DNA of 6,383 nt from Anaerolineales bacterium (GCA_026415275.1 JAOAHK010000157.1:1-6383), one strand, 5' to 3'. Numbered from the stretch's first letter, positions 1 through 6,081 are shown. The notes: generated by a model not told the origin, from the letters alone. A program made the numbers and translations.

Positions 1-1314
1 TAGAGCCAAGAGAATGACTACAGCAGCAATCTCTCCAATCCGAAAGTACAGGTTCTGCCGTTCCGCAGCTTGCATCTCTGCAATTTGGTTCTCTACATAC
101 GTACGGTCGAAAGCCAGCGCTTCAACAGCGATCGTGTCGCCGCGTTGTTCGTCAATGCCCGCAGCGGCTGCAATCACCGATTGCAAAGCTTCCAACTTTT
201 GTGTATCTGTGATGCCATCAACTAAAACAGAGAGGGAGATCCGTTGAATCTCACCAGGCACTTCAACTTCATGTGTTTGGACTTGGGTAACTTCATAGTT
301 AACCACCGACTCGGTGCGGTTATAGGCAACACCACCACCGCCGGTCAATGATGCTTCACCGCCCGGAGGTAGGTTTGTCGTTGCCCCTGGCACCCCTTCG
401 ATCGATCCATTTGTCGTGGTATAGACTTCCTGAATGTTTTGCTCACTGCGGACAACGCTTTGGTTTGGGTCAAAAGTTTGACGGGTTGTCTCCCGCTGTG
501 TCCAATCTAGAATTACACTGGCTTGCACAACCGATTTGTTCGGGCCAAGGGCTTTATCAAGAATTCCCTGCACCTTCTGCTCAAGTTGACTGGCAGCCGC
601 TGTTTCAGCGCTGCGACGAGAGTCTGTCTGCGCCGTGAGAGAGCCGCTTTCTGCTCCTTCGCCCGAAGCTAGCATATTGCCATGGACATCAACAACAACC
701 ACATTCTCCGGACGCAATCCCTCAACGCTACTTGCAACTAAATGGGTAATTGCTCGCACCTGGGCGGCATCCAAGCTCATTCCCGGCTTTTCCATAATCG
801 TAACCGAAGCGGTCGCTGGGCTTTGCTCGCTGGAAAGCAACGTTTTCTCTGGGATGACAATATGAACTCGGACAGCTTGAACAGCGTTGAGGCTGCCAAT
901 TGTGCGCTCTAGCTCTCCTTCAATTGCTTGTTGATAATTAACCCGCTGCGAGAATTCGGTCATTCCCAAGGTGTTGCCAGAAAATATTTCAAACCCAACA
1001 CTGCCGCTGCGCGGCAAGCCTTGGCGGGCCATCATTAGGCGCACTTCATAAACTTGATTGGAGGGGACTAAAATCGTCCCCACCCCGCGCAGTTTATAGG
1101 GAATATTATTTGTGCTTAATTGCTCGACAATCTGACCAGCATCTTCTTCAGTTAAGCCGCTAAAAGCGACTTCATAAGATGGCGTAGATGCCCACACGAA
1201 GAACAAAGGAATCAGAACAACAGCTAGAGCAACAATGAAAATAAAAACCAGCCGTTGGGTTCCCGTTTGCTGGCTCCAAAAGCGATTGAATTGTCCTACA
1301 AGTTGCGGGATCAT
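1..1314 (-). CDS. fliF: Flagellar MS-ring protein FliF, partial (C-terminus beyond the left edge)
   Basis: FliF forms the MS-ring in the cytoplasmic membrane, the base for the rod, the export gate and the FliG rotor. I translated 438 codons without a stop. Residues about 22-42 form the first membrane helix (LVFIFIVALAVVLIPLFFVW). The YscJ/FliF ring-building region follows, with YEVAFSGL near residue 47, ILVPSNQVYEVRLMMARQGLP near 80-100 and VRVHIVIPE near 150. The FliF-specific periplasmic domain has NYEV at 339-342 and VPGEIQRISLSVLVDG near 354-369, after a Gly-rich loop (TGGGG near 324). A second membrane helix starts at about residue 426 and is cut by the window edge, so the cytoplasmic FliG-binding tail is not visible. 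The ATG at 1314 has GGAGAG nine bases upstream. The gene follows fliE after 31 bases, probably in one transcript. Family assignment is very secure. Confidence 0.96.
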   Translation of the reverse strand, partial: MIPQLVGQFNRFWSQQTGTQRLVFIFIVALAVVLIPLFFVWASTPSYEVAFSGLTEEDAGQIVEQLSTNNIPYKLRGVGTILVPSNQVYEVRLMMARQGLPRSGSVGFEIFSGNTLGMTEFSQRVNYQQAIEGELERTIGSLNAVQAVRVHIVIPEKTLLSSEQSPATASVTIMEKPGMSLDAAQVRAITHLVASSVEGLRPENVVVVDVHGNMLASGEGAESGSLTAQTDSRRSAETAAASQLEQKVQGILDKALGPNKSVVQASVILDWTQRETTRQTFDPNQSVVRSEQNIQEVYTTTNGSIEGVPGATTNLPPGGEASLTGGGGVAYNRTESVVNYEVTQVQTHEVEVPGEIQRISLSVLVDGITDTQKLEALQSVIAAAAGIDEQRGDTIAVEALAFDRTYVENQIAEMQAAERQNLYFRIGEIAAVVILLAL

Positions 1315-1345
1315 CAGCAGATACTCTCCAAGTTAAGAATGACCA

Positions 1346-1645
1346 CTATACTGCCATGCGCATCATCTCGCGATAAGCCTCGACCAATTTATCGCGGATC
1401 GCTACTGCCACGCGGAAATTGACATCTGTTTGTTCTGCGGCGATCATCACCTGATGTAACTCCACATCCTCTCCGAGTGCCAACTTTTGCATCAACTCAT
1501 CGCTATTCTGTTGGCTTTGGCTGAGAGCATTGAGCGCTTCCTGAAAGGTTTGACCGACTTCTTGCATCACATTTTGGGGCTTTGCGTTTGTTCGTGTTGT
1601 TTGAAGCCCTTGAATGGTGGTGTTTTGAATGGGGTTTAATTCCAT
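1346..1645 (-). CDS. fliE: Flagellar hook-basal body protein FliE
   Basis: FliE is the small adaptor joining the FliF MS-ring to the proximal rod, and is itself exported by the flagellar type III system. The C-terminal two-thirds carries the family pattern: FQEALNALSQSQQNSDEL, then GEDVELHQVMIAAEQ, then VRxKLVEAY-like residues read here as AIRDKLVEAYREMMRM at the extreme C-terminus. About 99 residues is normal for FliE. Start choice: the frame is open from a GTG at 1654 (GTG ATG AAG ATG). The GTG overlaps the SD AGGAG (1654-1658), and the ATG at 1651 is only two bases from it. The ATG at 1645 sits eight bases away, so I prefer it; starts at 1651 or 1654 cannot be excluded. flgC ends about 35 bases upstream and fliF begins 31 bases downstream, the classic flgC-fliE-fliF order. 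Confidence 0.92.
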   Translation of the reverse strand: MELNPIQNTTIQGLQTTRTNAKPQNVMQEVGQTFQEALNALSQSQQNSDELMQKLALGEDVELHQVMIAAEQTDVNFRVAVAIRDKLVEAYREMMRMAV

Positions 1646-1680
1646 CTTCATCACTCCTATCCCGAGTACTTGCTAATTGC

Positions 1681-2148
1681 TTAGCGTCCGATCTCTAACG
1701 CCTTTTGCGCCATTCGTTTAGCCGCCTCCACAATCGCTAAGCCAGCTTCATAGGAACGGGTTGCAGAAAGCATATTGGTCATCTCCACCACTAAATTGAC
1801 ATTGGGATAAGTGACATAGCCCTCCTCATCTGCGTCTGGATGTGTCGGGTCATAGATGCGCGGGCCTGGATTGGTATCGGTAATAATTGAATTGACGCGC
1901 ACTCCAGCAACATCGGTGGCCGGCAAAGTGGTCGACCCGCCACGAAAGCTCCTCAAGACATTCAAAAAGCGAGGCACAAAGGGAGAAGTACCTTGTGGCG
2001 AAAAAACTACGTCTTGGCGTTGGTAGGGAGTGCCGTTTTCTGTCCTTGTCGTTTCTGCGTTGGCAATATTGTTAGAGATAATATCTAAGCGCAAGCGCTG
2101 TGCGCTTAGCGCAGAGGATGCAATGCGCAAACTATCCCAAAAACTCAT
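1681..2148 (-). CDS. flgC: Flagellar basal-body proximal rod protein FlgC
   Basis: FlgC is one of the proximal rod subunits that transmit torque through the periplasm. The N-terminal rod signature includes SALSAQRLRLDIISNNIAN (about residues 12-30), followed by ET and a YQRQDVVF segment. The C-terminal rod/hook domain reads GYVTYPNVNLVVEMTNML, then RSYEAGLAIVEAAKRM (residues 110-148), as expected for FlgC rather than FlgB. At 155 residues it is a little longer than many FlgC proteins, with a central Ser/Thr/Pro-rich stretch near residues 50-80. The ATG at 2148 has AAGAAGGG with eight bases of spacing. The gene heads flgC-fliE-fliF, but its usual upstream partner flgB is not present; fliS ends 171 bases upstream. 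Confidence 0.94.
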   Translation of the reverse strand: MSFWDSLRIASSALSAQRLRLDIISNNIANAETTRTENGTPYQRQDVVFSPQGTSPFVPRFLNVLRSFRGGSTTLPATDVAGVRVNSIITDTNPGPRIYDPTHPDADEEGYVTYPNVNLVVEMTNMLSATRSYEAGLAIVEAAKRMAQKALEIGR

Positions 2149-2154
2149 CGCAAC

Positions 2155-2172
2155 AACCCTTCTTTCCCTGAA
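2155..2172 (-). repeat. 18-base dispersed repeat, copy A (spans flgC SD)
   Basis: Read on the minus strand, TTCAGGGAAAGAAGGGTT is identical to the plus strand at 6082-6099, so the two copies are inverted relative to each other. Copy A contains the flgC SD, AAGAAGGG. The match is purine-rich but 18 of 18, longer than expected by chance in a window this size. Confidence 0.6.
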
Positions 2173-2180
2173 TCATTGAC

Positions 2181-2202
2181 TGCCTACATCCTAGCATAGG
2201 CA
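2181..2202. promoter_or_regulatory. Dyad overlapping the candidate flgC -10
   Basis: TGCCTA (2181-2186) and TAGGCA (2197-2202) form an inverted repeat with ten bases between them, and a second dyad, CCTA-GCA-TAGG, is nested inside. It covers the candidate -10 of the flgC promoter, so it could be an operator. No known regulator's site is recognised. Confidence 0.25.
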
Positions 2203-2220
2203 AGGAAATTGTGCAGTAAA
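2193..2220 (-). promoter_or_regulatory. Candidate vegetative-type promoter for flgC-fliE-fliF
   Basis: On the minus strand TTTACT (2215-2220) is followed after 16 bases by TATGCT (2193-2198). Each hexamer matches four of six positions of the sigma-70/sigma-A consensus. It lies about 45 bases from the flgC start and downstream of the hairpin behind fliS, where an independent promoter would be expected. The -10 overlaps a dyad. It is a sequence match only. Confidence 0.35.
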
Positions 2221-2267
2221 AGCTTTATGAAGGGGAAATAAAAAATGCGTGAATCTTTGGGAAAGGC

Positions 2268-2297
2268 GTCCTCACGGAGTTAATAGTCCGTGAGGAC
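2268..2297 (-). terminator. Terminator-like stem-loop downstream of fliS
   Basis: The arms GTCCTCACGGA (2268-2278) and TCCGTGAGGAC (2287-2297) are perfectly complementary over 11 bp with an eight-base loop. The structure starts 22 bases after the fliS stop. The minus-strand sequence after the stem is GCCTTTCCC, so the usual U-tract is weak; the run of six T occurs about 25 bases later. It probably terminates or attenuates the filament-gene transcript, or stabilises its 3' end. Confidence 0.5.
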
Positions 2298-2319
2298 ACC
2301 GAGAAAGGTCATTCTAGGT

Positions 2320-2688
2320 TCAAACCGACTGACCGGCGACTGTCGCTGGAGCGTAAGCTGGTGGAGGGTTTAGGGGCATATAGCGTTTCTCAACGGTTGC
2401 CCATGCTTCACGGAGCTCGCGCAGGGTCTGCAAAGCAGCGTTGTAGTCCCCTTGGCGAATGCAATCTAGGCACCATTGGTATAAACGGAACAGACCGACG
2501 GCCGCTTCGGCGTAATCGAAGTTCAAGGCATCGCGCAGAATGGTGATTGCCTTAGTCGCTCGAGTAAAATCCTGCTTTTCGCACGAAGAGATCGCCACAT
2601 CGTACGCCATGACGACAAGATGAATAGGGCTTGCTCCCATGACGTCTTGTTGTCGATATTGTTGAGTTCCGTATCCGTTATTTACCAC
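2320..2688 (-). CDS. fliS: Flagellin export chaperone FliS
   Basis: FliS binds the C-terminal disordered region of newly made flagellin in the cytoplasm, prevents premature polymerisation and delivers it to the export gate. The diagnostic N-terminal pattern is present at residues 11-30: YRQQDV followed by ASPIHLVVMAYD. The middle helix contains ALNFDYAEAAVGLFRLYQW (about 54-72), where typical family members have a LD...A.NL..LYdym pattern, and the last helix holds LRELREAW (89-96). The 122 residues are near normal length. The tail after residue 106 is Pro-rich (NPPPAYAPAT). It has three cysteines (36, 73, 76), unusual beside a Cys-free flagellin. The start codon is GTG at 2688, with AAAGGA eight bases upstream. 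The SD directly follows one arm of a long inverted repeat reaching back into flaG, which suggests coupling to flaG translation. Confidence 0.9.
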   Translation of the reverse strand: MVNNGYGTQQYRQQDVMGASPIHLVVMAYDVAISSCEKQDFTRATKAITILRDALNFDYAEAAVGLFRLYQWCLDCIRQGDYNAALQTLRELREAWATVEKRYMPLNPPPAYAPATVAGQSV

Positions 2689-2703
2689 TTTTGCTGTCCT
2701 TTC

Positions 2704-2809
2704 TTTGCAATTGTCTTCCCGTCTACACTTCTTATTTCGGTAGCTTTGCCAAAAACTAAAGTTTTCTCCCGTAAAAAATGGATAAAACTTTTAGGCAAAC
2801 AATTGCAAA
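2704..2809 (-). promoter_or_regulatory. Nested inverted repeat across the flaG-fliS junction
   Basis: In the minus-strand RNA three helices can stack. The outer one pairs 2800-2809 with 2704-2713 (CAATTGCAAA against TTTGCAATTG on the plus strand, 10 of 10). The middle one pairs GGCAAA (2794-2799) with TTTGCC (2745-2750). The inner one pairs AAAACTTTTA (2784-2793) with TAAAGTTTT (2757-2765) with one bulged base. The 5' side is continuous over 26 bases and includes the last codons and stop of flaG; the 3' side ends directly before the fliS SD. Ribosomes finishing flaG would melt the helix. A regulatory role is inferred. Confidence 0.5.
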
Positions 2810-3144
2810 AGTTCGCCAGGGTCCATCCGAGCCATTTCTTCAGGTGGGATCGTACGCACCACCTGCCGAGAGGCTTTATCCAGAATGAGGATCGTCACAT
2901 CATGCGTTTGGCTATCGATTTCAAATCTTAAGGTCACGTCCCCTAACGGTCGTGTTCCTTTGCCATTGATCTTGATCCCAGCCGCATCCTTGGAGCCTCG
3001 CTCATTCTGGGGGGCGCTGGAGCTTTCAACCTTCTCGGTCTTGGCTGCAGCCACCTGCGCCGTCTGGGCTGGATCCACCCGCCCCAGAGTGACCGGCAGG
3101 GCGCTTCCTACATGACTGATTTGGGTGTCTATCTTATCCGACAT
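2791..3144 (-). CDS. flaG: Flagellar protein FlaG
   Basis: FlaG-family proteins are small, often encoded beside fliD and fliS, and in several bacteria influence flagellar filament length; their biochemistry is poorly known. The C-terminal half carries the family domain: LRFEID (72-77), VTILILDK (83-90), then VVRTIPPEEM (95-104), the most recognisable part, ending in a short helix, ELLQLF. The first 65 or so residues are low-complexity and polar (rich in Ala, Ser, Gln and Lys), probably disordered, as in other FlaG proteins. Its 117 residues are typical. The ATG at 3144 has GGAGGG five bases upstream. The gene sits 69 bases after fliD and about 100 before fliS. The order fliD-flaG-fliS differs from the flaG-fliD-fliS order known in Bacillus. 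Confidence 0.88.
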   Translation of the reverse strand: MSDKIDTQISHVGSALPVTLGRVDPAQTAQVAAAKTEKVESSSAPQNERGSKDAAGIKINGKGTRPLGDVTLRFEIDSQTHDVTILILDKASRQVVRTIPPEEMARMDPGELLQLFA

Positions 3145-3213
3145 AGGTTCCCTCCAGTCTCACTTCCCGAACTTCCATGTTCGAGACATCCTGCTCCATT
3201 CTTCGCTCCATCC
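3145..3213 (-). promoter_or_regulatory. GGA-rich flaG leader with ANGGA hairpin
   Basis: In the minus-strand RNA this 69-base spacer has three AUGGA pentamers (plus-strand TCCAT at 3174-3178, 3194-3198 and 3207-3211). The one nearest flaG lies in the loop of a 5-bp hairpin, CGAAC-ATGGAA-GTTCG (3168-3183). The other two sit in an imperfect direct repeat, ATGGAGC, with 13-base spacing. ANGGA in a hairpin loop is the recognition pattern of the RNA-binding protein CsrA. The flaG SD is at 3150-3155. CsrA binding is inferred only. Confidence 0.3.
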
Positions 3214-4965
3214 TCAACCTAAACGATTCACCGTACCGTAGATACTCGCCCACATTTGGCGCATATAGGTCAGGCTTACCAGTTGAGCTTGAATTTGGGC
3301 ATATTGATCATACAGATATTGTTCCCGTTCGCTAAGATAGGTGTTCATGCGGGTAATGTCGGCATTGAGATCGGTCATTTGGCTGTTCAATAAAGAGACT
3401 GCTTCCGTCACGTAGCTAGTTGTGCTGCGTGTGCCCGTAAAGCGACCTAACTCAACATCAAATGTCTGCATCACCTTATCTAGGAACGTTTGCACACCCT
3501 CAAGATCATTCGTCAGTGCCTGCTCCAGTTTGGTGGAGTCGGTAATCGATGCCCGCAGATTGTCATCCAAGCCCAAACCAATATCCCTCAAACGAGAATA
3601 CGCACTGCTGTTCGAATAGGCATTCATGAACAGGGAGAAAAGGCGCAAGCGCAGTTCAGAAAAAGCCATATCGTCAGCCAGCGCACCGCGAGTATAGGTG
3701 CGGCTATCAACGCTTGTCACACTGGTTTTCTGTTCGAGATATGAGACTACGGTGTTGAATTTTTCGATAAAGGTGCTTATTGCAGTCTTTGCCAAACTGA
3801 GGTCTTTTATTACGTTCAAAGTCGCATATTTGCCTTCGGCATCTCCAGCGAGGTTCAGGGTAACGCCAGCAATCACATCAGTTAAGCCACTGTTTTTGCT
3901 GCGCGTGACCATTAAGCCATTTACCTTGAAACTAGCGTTGGTAGCCTCCTGAATCGCAGCGTGCTTGAAGGCAGTGCTTCCTTCTGCAAGCAATCCCAAC
4001 TGATGCAAAACACCACTTGTACCACCTGCTCCGTTATCAATCACGTTGCCTGCGCTGAGTGCATAGGCAGTGCCCGTGCTGGCTGCGGAGAGCACCAGTT
4101 GCTTGTCTATGATGCTAGCGACCACACCATCATTTTCAGCGTAGGCGGCAGCGTTGATCTTCGAAACGATATCCAGCAAGCTATCGCTTGCGGAGACGGT
4201 AATGCGCGCCCCCTGGCTGGTAAAGCTTACGACTGCACTGCCTGCCTGATAGCCACTGCCATCGCCAAATTGGATGACCAAACCCCGCCCGGTGTCAAAG
4301 TTACCGCCGCCACTTGGAATCGTCTGCCAGTCGCTGGTTGTCTCGATCTCGCTCGTGCCATTGCGAATAGCAACCGCTTTCCCGGCGGAGTCGACCAAAC
4401 GAAACTGCCAACCGGCTGTGGCATCATTGCGCACTTCGATAGAGTAGGTACCTCGGCCAAGCTCCTTTTTGCCGCTGTCGACTTCAGATGTGCTCACGGC
4501 AATCACTGTATTGGAAAGGTTTTGACTAAGCGTTGCGGAACGATTGAGTGCTCCGCCAAGAACGATGTACCCCTCTCCTGTGCTATAGCCAAGCGCTTGG
4601 TCGATAGTGGTTACCGCATCGGAGCGCACGCGATGGGCTTTCGCCAAGACGATATCAGTGACCTGATATATTCCCACAACCGCGCTGCTGCTGGCAGAAG
4701 CGGTTAACACCGTGCTGCCACTGGAGCGGTCCGAAATGGAAACGTTGCGACTTTCTGTTAATGCAGATGTGTAGTTACCGCTGCGTAAGGCATAAACTGC
4801 GTTTTGCAACTCGAGCAGCTTGCTGCGCGCATCCTGATATACACCAACCGTCACATTGAGCTTGCTGCGTTGCTCTTCGAGGCGGGTCAACGGCTGGCGC
4901 TCGATGGTCATCAGGTTGTTGATTAGGTTGACGAAGTAGCTGTCGAGTTGATTTACGCTAGCCAT
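3214..4965 (-). CDS. fliD: Flagellar hook-associated protein 2 / filament cap FliD
   Basis: FliD forms the cap at the filament tip under which exported flagellin folds and polymerises. The N-terminal domain (about 6-110) has the family pattern LINNLMTIERQPLTRLEEQR followed by a predicted coiled coil to about residue 62. A flagellin_IN-like repeat lies at about 254-300 (ITVSASDSLLDIVSKINAA, later GVVASIIDKQLVLSA). The FliD C-terminal domain begins near ATNASFKVNGLMVTRSKNSG (341-360), continues through LTDVIAGVTLNL, LADDMAFSELRLRL and LRDIGLGLDD, and ends in a helical coiled-coil-like tail. At 583 residues it is longer than the roughly 470-500 of Escherichia and Bacillus FliD; the extra length falls mostly at about 115-250 in the exposed domain. 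The ATG at 4965 has AGGGA eight bases upstream. It follows fliC after 94 bases that hold a strong hairpin. Confidence 0.95.
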   Translation of the reverse strand: MASVNQLDSYFVNLINNLMTIERQPLTRLEEQRSKLNVTVGVYQDARSKLLELQNAVYALRSGNYTSALTESRNVSISDRSSGSTVLTASASSSAVVGIYQVTDIVLAKAHRVRSDAVTTIDQALGYSTGEGYIVLGGALNRSATLSQNLSNTVIAVSTSEVDSGKKELGRGTYSIEVRNDATAGWQFRLVDSAGKAVAIRNGTSEIETTSDWQTIPSGGGNFDTGRGLVIQFGDGSGYQAGSAVVSFTSQGARITVSASDSLLDIVSKINAAAYAENDGVVASIIDKQLVLSAASTGTAYALSAGNVIDNGAGGTSGVLHQLGLLAEGSTAFKHAAIQEATNASFKVNGLMVTRSKNSGLTDVIAGVTLNLAGDAEGKYATLNVIKDLSLAKTAISTFIEKFNTVVSYLEQKTSVTSVDSRTYTRGALADDMAFSELRLRLFSLFMNAYSNSSAYSRLRDIGLGLDDNLRASITDSTKLEQALTNDLEGVQTFLDKVMQTFDVELGRFTGTRSTTSYVTEAVSLLNSQMTDLNADITRMNTYLSEREQYLYDQYAQIQAQLVSLTYMRQMWASIYGTVNRLG

Positions 4966-4994
4966 ACTCTCTATCCCTACTTTCTACGGATCAG

Positions 4995-5019
4995 CGGGGA
5001 CTGCGCAAGGCAGTCCCCG
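4995..5019 (-). terminator. Strong stem-loop between fliC and fliD
   Basis: CGGGGACTGC (4995-5004) and GCAGTCCCCG (5010-5019) pair perfectly over 10 bp around a five-base loop. It begins about 40 bases after the fliC stop. The minus-strand sequence after it (CTGATCCGTAGAAAG) has no U-tract, so it is not a standard intrinsic terminator. It may be a partial terminator, a processing boundary or a 3' stabiliser that keeps fliC mRNA far more abundant than fliD. Confidence 0.5.
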
Positions 5020-5059
5020 TTACCGGTACCCGTGACAAGCTTAGAGGATCAGCTCCATG

Positions 5060-5968
5060 TTATCGAAACAGGGAGAGCAAGAATTGGGGGGCGACATTCG
5101 CCTGAGCGAGCATGGCGGTAGCCGTTTGCTGCAAGATCAGGAACTTGCTCGCTTCGACTTGCTCTTCAGCCATGTTGGCGTTCATGATACGGTTATATGC
5201 CGATTCGGTGTTGGTGTATTGTACAGCAAGGGCTTCTTCTTTGAAGGTCAATCGGGCGGTGAAGGCACCCACTTGGCTAATGCCAGCTTTGACTACATTG
5301 AGTGCAGCTTCGATATTCTGCATTGCAGTTTGGGCATTGGCTGTCGTGTCGACCACCAATTTGGAGTCGGCCAGCCCTAGCCCAGTGGCGCCTAATGCGG
5401 AAGTGTCCGCATAGAACCCTTGATTGGCGGCAATTCCTGAAGTAGTGTCCGCCACAAACGAGAACTGGCTAGTACCTCCGGTTGACTCTGGGCCGGTCAA
5501 GAAATTGAGCGCCGCCGTGCTGCCAGAACCGCCGCTACCAACAAGCAGATAGTTATTGTTCCACTGGGTTTGGCGAACAATGTCGTTGATTTCATTGCGG
5601 AAGGCAAGCAATTGAGAACGAATCGCAGCTCGCTCATTTGCACCAATAGTATCGCCTTGAGCCTCCATTGCCTTGTTGCGCATTTTGACGAGAATCTCTT
5701 GAACCTTGCGCAAACCGCCTTCCATGGTGGACATCAAGTTCTTGGCATCACCGATAGCGCTAAGCGCAGTCTTTAGACCTTGGCGGCGCACATCAAAGCT
5801 GGTGGCGATGGACATGCCCGCCGGATCGTCGGACGCCTCATTCAAACGTTTGCCGGATGCCAGCCGAGTCTGGTGGATTGCCAATTGCGCGTTGATGTTT
5901 TGCAGTGAATAGAGGGCGTTTAGTGCCCCAATGTTACCCGCTACACGGGTGACGTCTACAGTAGCCAT
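5060..5968 (-). CDS. fliC: Flagellin
   Basis: Flagellin is the filament subunit, secreted through the flagellar channel and polymerised outside the cell. The conserved N-terminal D0/D1 region (1 to about 145) contains NIGALNALYSLQNINAQL, LASGKRLNEASDDPAGMSIA (36-55), AKNLMSTMEGGL and a NEINDIVRQTQWNNNYLL segment. The C-terminal D1/D0 region (about 215-302) contains ALNVVKAGISQVGAF, NTESAYNRIMNANMAEE and ends ANVAPQFLLSLFR, the typical flagellin terminus. The central variable part is short (about 146-210, Gly/Ser/Thr-rich), giving a compact 302-residue protein that would lack large outer domains. There is no cysteine. The ATG at 5968 is preceded by a strong AAGGAGG with six bases of spacing. 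It is the first gene of the cluster seen here, behind a long leader with CsrA-like sites and a sigma-28-like promoter candidate. Confidence 0.97.
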   Translation of the reverse strand: MATVDVTRVAGNIGALNALYSLQNINAQLAIHQTRLASGKRLNEASDDPAGMSIATSFDVRRQGLKTALSAIGDAKNLMSTMEGGLRKVQEILVKMRNKAMEAQGDTIGANERAAIRSQLLAFRNEINDIVRQTQWNNNYLLVGSGGSGSTAALNFLTGPESTGGTSQFSFVADTTSGIAANQGFYADTSALGATGLGLADSKLVVDTTANAQTAMQNIEAALNVVKAGISQVGAFTARLTFKEEALAVQYTNTESAYNRIMNANMAEEQVEASKFLILQQTATAMLAQANVAPQFLLSLFR

Positions 5969-5974
5969 TTTAAA

Positions 5975-5981
5975 CCTCCTT
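5975..5981 (-). promoter_or_regulatory. fliC SD with overlapping ANGGA
   Basis: AAGGAGG lies six bases from the fliC ATG, a near-perfect anti-16S match expected for a highly made protein. It contains AAGGA, so CsrA bound here would block ribosome entry, as at the SD-overlapping site of B. subtilis hag. Confidence 0.75.
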
Positions 5982-5994
5982 GTTTAGAATTTTG

Positions 5995-6014
5995 TTGGGG
6001 GATCCGTCCCCCAA
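5995..6014 (-). promoter_or_regulatory. fliC leader stem-loop presenting ACGGA
   Basis: TTGGGGGA (minus strand from 6014) and TCCCCCAA (to 5995) form a perfect 8-bp stem around the tetraloop CGGA. With the closing A this shows ACGGA, an ANGGA motif with GGA in the loop, the form preferred by CsrA. The hairpin is 26 bases upstream of the fliC start and about 13 bases from the SD. It could also simply protect the mRNA 5' region from decay. Confidence 0.5.
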
Positions 6015-6081
6015 ATGGGTTGATTGGGATTTGGGCTTTCGGTTGCCGCCTCAGAAAGTTGCCCAAGCTCTCTGGACGGTT

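Larger units (their letters stand above)
2149..2319. other. fliS-flgC intergenic region, transcript boundary candidate
   Basis: This 171-base spacer separates the filament genes from the basal-body genes. In minus-strand direction it holds a perfect 11-bp stem-loop, a run of six T near 2240, a promoter-like hexamer pair at 2193-2220, a small dyad at 2181-2202, and the flgC SD inside an 18-base sequence repeated near fliC. I see no coding potential and no remnant of flgB. Confidence 0.6.

Noticed and set aside
14..865. Several plus-strand open frames at the left end
   Set aside because: They are antisense shadows of fliF, which I translated without interruption on the minus strand across the whole stretch.
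2094..2108. Small inverted repeat AAGCGC-N3-GCGCTT
   Set aside because: It lies inside flgC over conserved rod-signature codons and is explained by coding constraint.
2620..2931. Plus-strand 103-residue open frame across the flaG-fliS junction, with a hydrophobic middle
   Set aside because: It overlaps the ends of two well-supported genes on the other strand. The hydrophobic stretch comes from the AT-rich spacer, and no SD precedes it.
3961..4707. 248-residue open frame on the plus strand
   Set aside because: It lies antisense within fliD, whose translation has clear family motifs throughout. The plus-strand product is Cys-rich with no recognisable pattern and no good SD.
5057..5912. Plus-strand open frames across fliC
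   Set aside because: They are antisense to a full-length flagellin with both conserved termini; compositional shadows only.
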